Assembly: GCF_015207255.1 (NCBI RefSeq)
Contig: NZ_JADEXG010000014.1
Coordinates: forward strand, 27,037 to 91,036
Length of the DNA stretch: 64,000 nt
Reading direction: 5' to 3'
Source: Vasconcelosia minhoensis LEGE 07310
Lineage (GTDB): Bacteria > Cyanobacteriota > Cyanobacteriia > Phormidesmidales > Phormidesmidaceae
Part shown: piece after piece, positions 1 to 7,875 of the stretch
Layout: every line of letters begins with the position of its first letter
How positions within the stretch are numbered: position 1 is the first letter of the stretch
The notes under the pieces: model-generated
Told to the model about the DNA's origin: nothing
The model's input: the letters and a program-made list of their open reading frames with translations, nothing else
Databases searched by the model: none
Made by a program: the position numbers and the translations under genes

Positions 1-68
1 ATGCGGTGTGGCGGGGCATCTGATTTAATATCACTTGCACGAACGAAAAACAGGAGGAATCCTCACCC

Positions 69-686
69 ATGAGACGATACCGGTCGGTAGTGGCGCTGAT
101 TTTAGCCGCGATCGCAACTTTCATCGTAAGCTGCGGTCCCAATACCGCAGCAGAGCCCCCGACTTATACCCCCGAGAAGGTTACTCAGCTGCGCAACTAC
201 ACCCGCCGCCTGCTGACGGCTCAAGACCGGCTGCCAGAGCTAGCGGGCTATATCAATAAAGAAGACTGGGTCAACGTCAATAACTTTACCCACGGGCCGC
301 TGGGCGATCTGCGCGAGCAGATGGCTCGCCTGACTAACCAGCTCCTACCCCAAGATCAGGATAAGGCCAAGGTCTTGAGCAAAGAAGTTTTGGGACATCT
401 GCAAAAGATTGACGATGCTTCTGATGCTCGCAGCTATGAGCGGGCCGCTGAGCAATACAGTGAATTCCGGTCTGACCTGCAGGTACTGCTCGACCTGCTG
501 CCGGTGGGCGCAGTTCCCCAGATCTCTGAGCCTGAGGCCAGCGTCTATGAGATGAGTACTCCGGTAATCGAGCCAAACAATCCCCGGCCTGAAGCGGAGG
601 ATATGGTGACAACGCCCATCCTGCTAGACGATGGCCCTAAGAACAAGGCTTCCCAGCCGGTGAAGCTGCCGTCTGATGCCGATTAG
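69..686 (+). CDS. psbQ: Photosystem II lipoprotein PsbQ (CyanoQ)
   Basis: Lumenal extrinsic lipoprotein of photosystem II that supports the oxygen-evolving complex. A lipoprotein signal peptide ends in a lipobox (FIVSC) with Cys22 as the likely lipidated residue. Residues about 35-150 form the alpha-helical PsbQ domain and include family-typical stretches such as HGPLGDLREQM, LLPQDQDKAK and KEVLGHL. The protein has 205 residues against about 150 in typical CyanoQ. The extra C-terminal 55 residues are acidic and proline-rich with no domain I recognise. A strong ribosome site (AGGAGG, 52-57) lies 11 bases before the ATG. The next gene starts 14 bases downstream, so the two may be co-transcribed. 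Confidence 0.93.
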   Translation: MRRYRSVVALILAAIATFIVSCGPNTAAEPPTYTPEKVTQLRNYTRRLLTAQDRLPELAGYINKEDWVNVNNFTHGPLGDLREQMARLTNQLLPQDQDKAKVLSKEVLGHLQKIDDASDARSYERAAEQYSEFRSDLQVLLDLLPVGAVPQISEPEASVYEMSTPVIEPNNPRPEAEDMVTTPILLDDGPKNKASQPVKLPSDAD

Positions 687-700
687 TAGGCTCGGCAAGC

Positions 701-1807
701 ATGACTGAACGTCAGCGTCGAGTGGTGGTGATTGGCTGCGGGATTGTTGGGGCAATGATCGCCTACGAACTTAGCCAGGATGCCACCCTCGACGTTTTGG
801 TTTTAGACCGACAGCCGCCCGCTCAGGGCGCAACCGGAGCGGCACTGGGCGTGCTGATGGGAATTATCAACCACAAGGTCAAAGGCCGCAGCTGGCGACT
901 GCGGCAAGCCAGCATAGAACGCTATCCCAGCCTCATTGCCGAACTCGAAACCCAGCTCCAGCGCTCCGTTCCATTCAATCGCCAGGGCATTGTTAGCCTT
1001 TGCTTTTCCGCCGAAAAGCTGACCCGCTGGCAGTCGCTCCAGGCCATCCGCGCAGAGCAGGGCTGGCCGCTGGAAATCTGGTCGCCCGCACAGCTGAAGG
1101 AACGCTGCCCGCAGATTGAGACGGCGGGCCTGGCCGCGGCAATTTATTCCCCCCAGGATGGACAGGTACATCCGGCGCAGCTGACCCAGGCGCTGGTGAC
1201 GGCGGCTCAGCAGCGGGGCGTTCGATTTAACTGGCGGGCTGAGGTGACTGAGCTGATGGCTGAGAGTTCGCACTGCCAGCGGGTCTGTACGACTCAGGCC
1301 GAACATGACGCAGATTGGGTGGTGGTTTCTGCGGGACTAGGAGCGGTTGGGCTGAGCCAGGTCGCCCAAACTTCCCTACGGATGATTCCAGTTCTGGGAC
1401 AGGCGATGGCGATCCGGTTGGCGGCGACGCTGGGCGATCGCGATTTCCAACCCGTGATTAACGGCAATGACATTCATCTGGTGCCCAACGGCGACGGCCA
1501 TTACTGGCTCGGTGCGACGGTGGAGTTTCCCCCCGATGGTGCCAATTCGCTCGCAGCTGTGCCGCAGGCCGAACTGCTAGAGGAAGTTCGTCAGGGCGCG
1601 ATCGCCTATTGCCCCACGATCGCTCAGGCCCAAATTACCAAAACCTGGACAGGTTTCCGTCCCCGCCCCAAAGACCAGGCCGCTCCCGTCATCGCTCCGC
1701 TCAGCGGCTACGACAATGTCATCCTCGCCACCGGTCACTACCGCAACGGCGTTCTGCTCGCCCCCGCCACGGCTAAGCGGGTGAAAGAAATGATTTTGAA
1801 TGCGTGA
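701..1807 (+). CDS. FAD-dependent oxidoreductase, DAO family (glycine oxidase-like)
   Basis: Flavoenzyme of the D-amino-acid oxidase/ThiO superfamily, predicted to oxidise an amine or amino acid with FAD and release an imine and H2O2. The N-terminal Rossmann motif is VVIGCGIVGAMIAYELS (about residues 9-25), and a C-terminal flavin segment reads TGHYRNGVLLAPATA, typical of ThiO-like oxidases. The length of 368 residues fits the family. No thiamine genes are adjacent, so a role in thiazole synthesis cannot be inferred from context. It starts 14 bases after psbQ, probably in the same transcript. Substrate unknown. Confidence 0.85.
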   Translation: MTERQRRVVVIGCGIVGAMIAYELSQDATLDVLVLDRQPPAQGATGAALGVLMGIINHKVKGRSWRLRQASIERYPSLIAELETQLQRSVPFNRQGIVSLCFSAEKLTRWQSLQAIRAEQGWPLEIWSPAQLKERCPQIETAGLAAAIYSPQDGQVHPAQLTQALVTAAQQRGVRFNWRAEVTELMAESSHCQRVCTTQAEHDADWVVVSAGLGAVGLSQVAQTSLRMIPVLGQAMAIRLAATLGDRDFQPVINGNDIHLVPNGDGHYWLGATVEFPPDGANSLAAVPQAELLEEVRQGAIAYCPTIAQAQITKTWTGFRPRPKDQAAPVIAPLSGYDNVILATGHYRNGVLLAPATAKRVKEMILNA

Positions 1808-1827
1808 GTTTAATTTTAAGTTCAAGC

Positions 1828-2274
1828 CTATAGCTGCGGATCCCCAATCGGTGGATGCCAACCCCCGCGAATCCAAAGGCGACGAGCACGCCGAATGGAG
1901 CCTTCATCATGGCTTTCATCGTTCATGTCTAACCGTTGAACCGTAGCACGCCCAATGGGAGTGATGCCTACAATTCTTTGCCCATTAGTGGACCAGGTAA
2001 AATGGTCTGACCACTGATTTTGTCTAGGATTAAAAAGTGCAACAATCGTTTGAGTTTCAGGATCAATGCCCTCTGTAAAGTTATAGCGGCGACCATTGCA
2101 ACGGTGGCAGGCAAGGGCAAGGTTTTCCTCTGTGTCGAGCCCGCCCAAGGATTGGGGAATAAGATGGTCAAATGTGAAGAGAGAAGCACTAGCTTCTTCA
2201 GAAGAATGGCAATATTCGCACAAAGAGTTAGCCCGCTGGCGAATACGCTGACGTCTGGCAATGCTGATGGTCAC
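1828..2274 (-). CDS. HNH endonuclease
   Basis: Small HNH-family nuclease of 148 residues. The zinc-knuckle/HNH layout is clear: C19-x2-C22, then DHLIPQSLGG (His37), then NLALACHRCN (C56-x2-C59). This core matches stand-alone HNH proteins common in cyanobacteria. The residues after about 75 carry no motif I know. Its ATG overlaps the stop of the upstream gene by four bases (ATGA), so the two are translationally coupled. The biological target is unknown. It could be a homing-type, defence or repair nuclease. Confidence 0.88.
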   Translation of the reverse strand: MTISIARRQRIRQRANSLCEYCHSSEEASASLFTFDHLIPQSLGGLDTEENLALACHRCNGRRYNFTEGIDPETQTIVALFNPRQNQWSDHFTWSTNGQRIVGITPIGRATVQRLDMNDESHDEGSIRRARRLWIRGGWHPPIGDPQL

Positions 2275-2510
2275 GAATCAGCGATGACGCGGGCGTTGAT
2301 GAGAGTGAAGATACGGTCGAGTTCCATCATGCCTGCCAATTCGGCGGCTTCGTCTGAGGTGAGGATATCAGCTTTTTGGCGGTCAATGAGCGCTTCAAAC
2401 CGGGCTTGAAGGCCATCGGTAAACTTGAAAAGGCTAAGTCCCCGCACTTTCTGTATCTGAATATCACCTTCAACCCAAGAGGAGGGCTGTACCATCGTCT
2501 GAGTGATCAT
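2271..2510 (-). CDS. Small conserved protein coupled to HNH nuclease
   Basis: A 79-residue protein starting MITQTMVQPSSW. A longer reading with 11 more residues is possible from 2543 but looks less natural. The sequence (WVEGDIQIQKVRGLSLFKF, then a helical KKADILTSDEAAELAG-like stretch) resembles a small cyanobacterial protein I have seen encoded directly upstream of HNH nucleases. No catalytic motif is visible. The stop overlaps the HNH start by four bases, which suggests a two-gene unit, perhaps a partner or regulator of the nuclease. Function unknown. Confidence 0.75.
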   Translation of the reverse strand: MITQTMVQPSSWVEGDIQIQKVRGLSLFKFTDGLQARFEALIDRQKADILTSDEAAELAGMMELDRIFTLINARVIADS

Positions 2511-2543
2511 GGCTAGCGATCCTGCTGCATACATTCCCCCCAT

Positions 2544-2969
2544 TTTACTTGAAGGAACTCACCTATTTTGCATAAGCTCACGCATGGACTCAGGTGAGAT
2601 CGCGGCTTCGAGTTGCGGGGCCATAGTACCCCTTCTCGGTCCGTATGAAGCGTGATAGGCGCGATCGCAATATCACAATGCGGTCTAGCTACTGCTCCAT
2701 GATCGGGTTAAGCCCATCATCGGCTGAATCAGGTCGCTTCAGCAATCGACATTTCGACAATGATATTGTTAGTACAGTTCTTCAGTACAGCAAGAGAACA
2801 AAAATAACTTGGCTGGTCAGTATATTTGACAAACTTTGTGCGCGCTGACGGGCTGGGCTGCTGATTTGGGAAAGTTAGGGCAGAGTCAGCGTAGAAGTGT
2901 CCTATCAAGTAGTCAGAGTGATTAAGTTGAGTTAAACGCAGTGAACTTTATCTTAGGAAAAAGGGTCTC
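2544..2969. other. Gene-poor divergent intergenic region
   Basis: About 425 bases between the divergent HNH unit and the membrane-protein gene. I see no convincing gene. A 21-codon ORF on the minus strand (2559-2624) and a 67-codon ORF on the plus strand (2645-2848) have no recognisable features. The right end holds a possible promoter for the gene at 2970. Confidence 0.5.
2927..2954 (+). promoter_or_regulatory. Candidate sigma70 promoter
   Basis: TTGAGT (2927-2932), a 16-base spacer and TATCTT (2949-2954) sit 15 bases before the ATG at 2970. The short distance would leave almost no leader, so this is only a tentative call. Confidence 0.3.
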
Positions 2970-3562
2970 ATGATGTCTTCTGTTCTTTTTCTATTGCTCT
3001 TTTTGGCCAGCTTAGGATTGATATTGGTGGGCGGCATCATCAGCCTGATTATGCCTTTCCAAGAGAGTGTCGTTTGGGGGCTGCTTTATCTGTTCGTTCC
3101 TTTCGCGTCGCTGGTCTTCTTAGTCAAGTTCTGGCATCGTAAGTGGGTTCGGAAATCTTTCTTTATGGTTCTCTTAGGCTCCTTTCTGATGGGCTTCCTA
3201 TCTGCGTTAGCGCCGAGCTTTACCCCGCAGGATGAATTTGCCACATCAGAGCCTTACTCTTCTGAATATGCTACGGCGGAAAGCACTGACAGTTTGCCTC
3301 AAGCAGCGGTGTCGCCAGCTGCGGCTGCTCCAGTTGATCAATCGACGGCGTTCGCGATGCGATCAACGCTGCTACTGAGGCCTCACAGCGGACTCAGACA
3401 GCTACTTCTAAAGAAGACTGGGCTGTAGTAGTAGGCGTTTGGCAGAAGTCAATCGATCTGCTGGCTGCGGTTCCACCGGAAGACCCCAACTATGCGACCG
3501 CTCAGACAAAGATTGGCGAATATAAAAACAACCTTGCCTACGCCCAAAATGATGCGCAGTAA
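2970..3562 (+). pseudogene. Conserved membrane protein, split by a frameshift
   Basis: The N-terminal part (2970 to about 3350) encodes three hydrophobic segments (residues about 3-30, 35-52 and 62-80) and an Ala/Ser-rich linker. In frame it runs to a stop at 3428 with an unnatural basic tail. The +2 frame from about 3353 instead reads DAINAATEASQRTQTATSKE and continues through W..SIDLLAAVP, NYATAQTKIGEY and NNLAYAQNDAQ to a stop at 3560-3562. That is the C-terminal segment I recognise from intact cyanobacterial relatives. One C missing after the TTC codon at 3351-3353 would explain the break. It is either a real inactivating mutation or a base error. Confidence 0.75.
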
Positions 3563-3668
3563 CAGCGCGCTTTGCTGAAAGAGCTGGCCCTTTCCCAGAA
3601 CGGTGCCAGAATATGGTCTCAAGCTTCAGGGCTAAGTACCTGAGCATTAAAATTTACATAGAAGGAAT

Positions 3669-3746
3669 TGTCATTCCGAGCATAGCGAGGAATCTCTCAA
3701 TCACTGACGCTGCTGGGATAGATGCCTCGACAGGCTCGGCATGACA
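3669..3746. repeat. MITE-like palindromic intergenic repeat
   Basis: A 78-base element bounded by near-perfect terminal inverted repeats: TGTCATTCCGAG at the left and CTCGGCATGACA at the right (one mismatch in 12). Inside, CGAGGAATCT pairs with AGATGCCTCG, also with one mismatch, so the whole unit can fold into a long hairpin. It matches a dispersed repeat type I know from bacterial intergenic DNA. A half copy is seen at 49711-49748. Confidence 0.75.
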
Positions 3747-3789
3747 TCAGGCTCTCCTTTGCAAAAAATGTGTAATTAACTTTGTTCGA

Positions 3790-4635
3790 CTACTTATATG
3801 CTGGCAGCGAATAATCGGCAGGCTTCACGCCATGGGTAACTTGGTGAATCATCCAAAAGTCTTCGGTTCGCACCGACTCGAAACCGGCGGCGCCCATCCA
3901 GGCGTCTAAGCTGCCGCTGGCATATTCTCGGATGTAGGGTTCTTCAAAGATATCGTTTAGCCAGCCGGCCCAGCGTAGGGTGCGCTGATTGCCGTCGAGG
4001 ATGGCGATTTCTCCCGCTGGCTTGAGCAGTCGATGGCTCTCCGCTAGCACCGCCCGGGCGACGGATGGCGGCGTTTCGTGAAACAAAAGAGAGGCTGACA
4101 CCAGGTCAAAGGAAGCATCTGCAAAGGGAACCTGGGCCGCATCTCCCTGTATCCATGTCACCGATAGTCCTTCAGCGGTAGCCTTTTGCTCGGCGACAGC
4201 CAGCATATAAGGCGACAGATCCAGCCCGATCACCTCAGCTTTTGGAAACGCCTGCTTGAGTAACAGCGTCGTGGAACCGGTGCCGCAGCCCAGGTCTAGA
4301 ATTCGTCGGGGCTGGCCTTGAATAGTATCAACTAGGTTCTGACGCACCCAGGTTTCATTCGGCGGCAGCACATATTGGGTAATGGGGTCGTAGGTGACGG
4401 CTGCGTCCGGTGACAGATAGCCGCCCTCGATGCCGTGAAAGTTGCCGGTCTGATAGTAGTCTGGATAGCCCACCGCGCCAAACTGGTCAGCTGCGGCTGC
4501 CCAATCGACGCTGCGCCGCAGCTGAAGCATGGCCTCACGATCTAAGAGCTGCCCCAATACGGGTGCTAAAAACCGTTCAAAAAGCGTATCTTGACCCGTT
4601 GCCATAGCTGTTTCGAGATTGCCTGCCGTCATCAA
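3790..4635 (-). CDS. Class I SAM-dependent methyltransferase
   Basis: A 281-residue soluble methyltransferase. Motif I is RILDLGCGTGSTTLLL (about residue 110) and the acidic residue of motif II is in VIGLDLSPYML. The post-I segment SFDLVSASLLFHETPP resembles enzymes acting on small molecules or lipids of the UbiE/MenG type. The first 100 residues form an alpha-helical lid with a conserved-looking YPDYYQTGNFHGIEGGYLS stretch. Start is the first ATG. A second Met lies at residue 11. Substrate cannot be deduced. Confidence 0.85.
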   Translation of the reverse strand: MMTAGNLETAMATGQDTLFERFLAPVLGQLLDREAMLQLRRSVDWAAAADQFGAVGYPDYYQTGNFHGIEGGYLSPDAAVTYDPITQYVLPPNETWVRQNLVDTIQGQPRRILDLGCGTGSTTLLLKQAFPKAEVIGLDLSPYMLAVAEQKATAEGLSVTWIQGDAAQVPFADASFDLVSASLLFHETPPSVARAVLAESHRLLKPAGEIAILDGNQRTLRWAGWLNDIFEEPYIREYASGSLDAWMGAAGFESVRTEDFWMIHQVTHGVKPADYSLPAYK

Positions 4636-4670
4636 TCTAGCGCATCCCTTCTAAACTATGAACAGGAGGG

Positions 4671-5081
4671 CTAGGCTGCAACTAGGATCATCGCGATCGC
4701 GGCCAGCCCGACCCCAAGCCCCTGGCGCAGCGTCAGCGTTTCATGCAGAAACGCGATCGCCAGCAGCACCGTCAGCACCGGATAGAGCGCCGATAGGCAA
4801 GAAACCAGCGTCACCGGCCCTTTGGTCACCGCCGTTAGAAAGAAAAACGCGCCGAGAAATCCCAGCACGCCGGTACTCAGCGCCAGAGCTGAACCGATGG
4901 GGTGAAAATCGAGTTGAAAGCGAACTCGGGTCAGCGCTAGGACCGCGACTAGCAAACCGCCCGCAACCTCATAGACAATCGCATCCTGCGGCAGCAGATA
5001 GCGGGTGGTGATTTTCGGAATAAAGCCCCAAAGCCCCCAAAAGACAAAGGTGCACAGCGTGGGTAAAATCCAATCTCTCAT
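4671..5081 (-). CDS. Half-size EamA/DMT-family transporter
   Basis: Membrane protein of 136 residues starting MRDWILPTLCTF. A longer version from 5147 adds 22 polar residues and is less likely. It carries about five membrane helices and a single EamA domain, with the family-typical segments FWGLWGFIPK near the N-terminus and LSALYPVLTVLLA followed by HETLTLRQGLG near the C-terminus. Full EamA exporters have two such halves, so this one probably acts as a dimer. It lies 35 bases downstream of a possible shared promoter with the methyltransferase region. Substrate unknown. Confidence 0.8.
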   Translation of the reverse strand: MRDWILPTLCTFVFWGLWGFIPKITTRYLLPQDAIVYEVAGGLLVAVLALTRVRFQLDFHPIGSALALSTGVLGFLGAFFFLTAVTKGPVTLVSCLSALYPVLTVLLAIAFLHETLTLRQGLGVGLAAIAMILVAA

Positions 5082-5246
5082 TGTTACAGCTGTGCTCCGG
5101 CACTTAAGCTTACGGCTATCAGCATAAATCCTATCGCTAGCTGACATCCTGCGGACAGCGGTATGAAAATCGCGATCGCGACCGCTATGATAGGGTCACT
5201 GCCTCTCAACATCTATCGCCCTAGGGGTTTAGCCAGCACAATCGCT

Positions 5247-5357
5247 ATGAATGAGCCAAAAAGAAAGGTTGTTGAGGTCGATGCCGCCACGCTGATGCTG
5301 GTGATTGTGGCCGCGCTGCTGATTCCGCTGCTGCTGACCGGATTTTGGTTTCAATAG
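5247..5357 (+). CDS. Small single-pass membrane protein (tentative)
   Basis: An ATG at 5247 opens a 36-codon ORF, MNEPKRKVVEVDAATLMLVI then a hydrophobic helix to the C-terminus. The polar start and single helix resemble the small subunits that accompany photosynthetic or respiratory complexes, but I do not recognise it as any known one. It lies between the EamA gene and glmS on the plus strand. It could be a chance ORF. Confidence 0.35.
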   Translation: MNEPKRKVVEVDAATLMLVIVAALLIPLLLTGFWFQ

Positions 5358-5371
5358 CCGCAGCTACGAAC

Positions 5372-5400
5372 TTGACCCGGCTTGGCTCAAATCAGATATA
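5372..5400 (+). promoter_or_regulatory. Candidate sigma70 promoter of glmS
   Basis: TTGACC (5372-5377), 17 bases, GATATA (5395-5400) continuing into CTCAG. It would give a glmS leader of roughly 80 bases, which includes the hairpin described next. Confidence 0.5.
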
Positions 5401-5444
5401 CTCAGCTATTCTTGTGCAAAGGTATTGACCGAGGTTGGAACGCT

Positions 5445-5481
5445 TGCCTCAAGTGAGTACCTTCCAGAACAGCGTGAGGCA
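5445..5481 (+). promoter_or_regulatory. Hairpin overlapping the glmS ribosome site
   Basis: TGCCTCA (5445-5451) is the exact reverse complement of TGAGGCA (5475-5481). The 3' arm contains the only Shine-Dalgarno-like GAGG before the glmS ATG at 5488. The stem is only 7 bp with a 23-base loop, so a role in limiting translation is possible but unproven. Confidence 0.35.
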
Positions 5482-5487
5482 TGATGT

Positions 5488-7389
5488 ATGTGTGGCATTG
5501 TTGGATACATTGGGACCCAGCCTGCAAGCGGCATTCTGATCGAGGGGCTGCGGAAGCTAGAGTATCGCGGCTATGACTCGGCGGGTGTTGCTACTATCTC
5601 TGAAGGGCAGCTGCAGCGGACCCGAGCCAAGGGTAAGCTACAAAACCTCCAGGTCAAGCTAGAAGGGCTAGAAGACCCGGCGCGGGTAGGGATCGGCCAT
5701 ACCCGCTGGGCTACCCATGGCAAGCCTGAAGAGCACAATGCCCACCCCCACACCGACAGCAAAGAGCGGATTGCCGTCGTCCAAAACGGCATTATCGAAA
5801 ACTATCGCGAGCTGCGCGCAGAGCTGAAAGCGAAAGGCCACCAGTTTCGCTCTGACACCGATACTGAGGTTATCCCCCATCTGGTCGCGGAATATCTGGC
5901 CCATCCGCCCGCCGACAATCAGCTGGGCCGCCAGTCGCCGCTGCTAGAAGCCATGCGCCAGGCCGTCAACCGCCTCCAAGGAGCCTTTGCTCTGGCCATG
6001 GTGTCGGCCGATTTCCCCGATGAGCTAATCGTAGTGCGGCAGCAGGCTCCCCTGGCGATTGGCTTTGGCCAGGGCGAATTTTTCTGCGCGTCGGATACGC
6101 CTGCGATCGTGCCCTATACCCGGGCCGTACTGCCGATGGACAATGGCGAAATTGCTCGGCTGACGCCCCTGGGCGCTGAGGTCTACGCCTTTACCGGCCA
6201 CCGCCTCAAGAAGCATCCCCTGACGCTGAACTGGAACCCGATCATGGTGGAGAAGCAGGGGTTCAAGCATTTCATGCTGAAGGAGATCTACGAGCAGCCC
6301 GGCGTCGTACGCGCCTGCCTGGAAGCTTACCTAGATGAAGGCTGGAGCGCCGATCAGCAAAAATCGCCGGTGACGATGGCGATCGCGCCTGCCCTCCTAG
6401 CCGACCTCCAGCACATCCAAATCGTTGCCTGTGGCACCAGCTGGCACGCCAGCCTGGTGGGCAAACATCTGCTGGAGCAGCTAGCGGGCATTCCTACTTC
6501 GGTGCACTACGCCTCAGAATTTCGCTATGCGCCCCCGCCGCTGATGCCGAATACGCTGACCATTGGCGTCACCCAGTCCGGCGAAACGGCCGATACCTTG
6601 GCAGCATTGGAAATGGAGCAAAAGCGCCGATCCGAAAGTCCCGAAGCGGCCGATCAGCCTCGCCTGTTGGGGATTACCAACCGTCCAGAAAGCTCCCTAG
6701 GCCGACTCTTGCCCCACATCATTGATACCCACGCCGGAATTGAGATTGGTGTCGCAGCGACGAAGACCTTTTCGGCCCAGCTGATGGCCTTTTACGTTCT
6801 GGCTCTAGAGCTTGCCTATCAGCGTCAGACGCTCACCCCCGCTCGGCTGGAGGAGATTGTCACAGCGATGCGTCAGCTTCCGGCCCAGATGGAGCTGGTG
6901 CTGGAAAGCCAAGAACGCTATATCGAAGAGCTGGCCCACGAGTTTTCGGAAACTCAGGACTTCATCTTTATTGGTCGCGGCATCAACTATCCGATTGCCC
7001 TAGAGGGCGCCCTGAAGCTGAAGGAGATCAGCTACATTCACGCCGAGGGCTACCCAGCAGGCGAGATGAAGCACGGGCCGATTGCGCTGCTGGATGAGAA
7101 GGTGCCGGTGGTCGCGATCGCGGCCCCCGGCAGCGTCTACGAGAAGGTCCTCTCTAACGCCCAGGAAGCCAAAGCCCGCGATGCTCAGCTGATTGGCGTT
7201 GCCCCGATGAACGATGCCGATGCCGAAGAGACCTTCGATTCGCTGCTGCCGGTGCCGGTGGTAGACGAGCTGCTGTCGCCGGTGCTGACGGTGATTCCGC
7301 TCCAGCTTTTGGCCTATCATATTGCCGCCCGGCGCGGCCTGGATGTGGATCAGCCTCGAAATCTCGCTAAGTCGGTCACGGTGGAGTAG
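5488..7389 (+). CDS. glmS: Glutamine--fructose-6-phosphate aminotransferase (isomerizing)
   Basis: Makes glucosamine-6-phosphate from fructose-6-phosphate and glutamine, the first step to UDP-GlcNAc for peptidoglycan. The N-terminal glutamine amidotransferase domain begins with the nucleophile Cys2 (MCGIVGYIG) and contains RKLEYRGYDSAG and HTRWATHGKP. Two SIS sugar-isomerase domains follow (about 290-430 and 460-600), with ACGTSWHAS, TQSGETADT and the C-terminal DQPRNLAKSVTVE. The length of 633 residues is full size. It is transcribed alone, facing the TPR gene on the other strand. Confidence 0.97.
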   Translation: MCGIVGYIGTQPASGILIEGLRKLEYRGYDSAGVATISEGQLQRTRAKGKLQNLQVKLEGLEDPARVGIGHTRWATHGKPEEHNAHPHTDSKERIAVVQNGIIENYRELRAELKAKGHQFRSDTDTEVIPHLVAEYLAHPPADNQLGRQSPLLEAMRQAVNRLQGAFALAMVSADFPDELIVVRQQAPLAIGFGQGEFFCASDTPAIVPYTRAVLPMDNGEIARLTPLGAEVYAFTGHRLKKHPLTLNWNPIMVEKQGFKHFMLKEIYEQPGVVRACLEAYLDEGWSADQQKSPVTMAIAPALLADLQHIQIVACGTSWHASLVGKHLLEQLAGIPTSVHYASEFRYAPPPLMPNTLTIGVTQSGETADTLAALEMEQKRRSESPEAADQPRLLGITNRPESSLGRLLPHIIDTHAGIEIGVAATKTFSAQLMAFYVLALELAYQRQTLTPARLEEIVTAMRQLPAQMELVLESQERYIEELAHEFSETQDFIFIGRGINYPIALEGALKLKEISYIHAEGYPAGEMKHGPIALLDEKVPVVAIAAPGSVYEKVLSNAQEAKARDAQLIGVAPMNDADAEETFDSLLPVPVVDELLSPVLTVIPLQLLAYHIAARRGLDVDQPRNLAKSVTVE

Positions 7390-7428
7390 CGGTCGTGATT
7401 TGGTAGCTTATTCCGTAGCGATAGAGTG

Positions 7429-7459
7429 GCTCGCAGTAACAGCAGCCGTTGCTGTGAGC
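7429..7459. terminator. Hairpin between convergent glmS and TPR genes
   Basis: GCTCGCAGTAAC (7429-7440) pairs with GTTGCTGTGAGC (7448-7459) over 12 positions, two of them G-U, with a 7-base loop. There is no clear T run, so it may be a weak or factor-assisted terminator for the two converging transcripts. Confidence 0.4.
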
Positions 7460-7465
7460 GCTCGA

Positions 7466-7756
7466 TTAGCGATGCTCTAGGCCATCCAGGTATTTCATCA
7501 CCATTTCGTAGTTGGCGGTCAGGCCCTGGTCTAAAAAGAGGGTAGCGGCCCGGCGCAGATCCGCGATCGCGCCCTGACGATCGCCCATATTGGCTTTGAC
7601 CAAGCCGCGATCGCCGTAGGCCCGAGCGTGATCTGGCACCTGCTCTAGCACCAGGCTATACTTTTCAACTGCCGTAATATAGTCCGTATTCTCGGCTGCA
7701 ACTGCCGCTGTGCGAATTAAGGCATCGACTGTTAAGACAGATGTGTTGTGCTGCAT
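7466..7756 (-). CDS. Small TPR-repeat protein
   Basis: A 96-residue protein starting MQHNTSVLTVDALI. An extension to 7795 is possible. It holds two to three tetratricopeptide repeats, the clearest being AVEKYSLVLEQVPDHARAYG and GDRQGAIADLRRAATLF (with DRGLVKANM between). Such proteins act as protein-binding adaptors. No signal peptide is visible. It ends facing glmS and lies about 120 bases downstream of the dnaJ-like gene on the same strand, so co-transcription is possible. The partner is unknown. Confidence 0.75.
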   Translation of the reverse strand: MQHNTSVLTVDALIRTAAVAAENTDYITAVEKYSLVLEQVPDHARAYGDRGLVKANMGDRQGAIADLRRAATLFLDQGLTANYEMVMKYLDGLEHR

Positions 7757-7875
7757 AGCTAGCTCTACATACCGTGGGGCAATCCAACAGTACAAGCTTT
7801 CTAGAGCTCAAATTGAGTAGTAGGTTACAAAATTCGCCGAATGTGACAACAATACGACCCACTTCTCAGCTACAG

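Noticed and set aside
2559..2624. 21-codon minus-strand ORF (MAPQLEAAISPESMRELMQN)
   Set aside because: Looks protein-like but is too short to support; it could be a remnant N-terminus.
2777..2795. LexA-like box (TAGTACAGTTCTTCAGTACA)
   Set aside because: Spacing and half-sites do not match the cyanobacterial SOS consensus, and no SOS gene is adjacent.
2645..2848. 67-codon plus-strand ORF
   Set aside because: Composition is not protein-like and there is no ribosome site or known motif.
5401..5487. glmS ribozyme
   Set aside because: No ribozyme core, and the 5' region is too short; only a simple hairpin is present.
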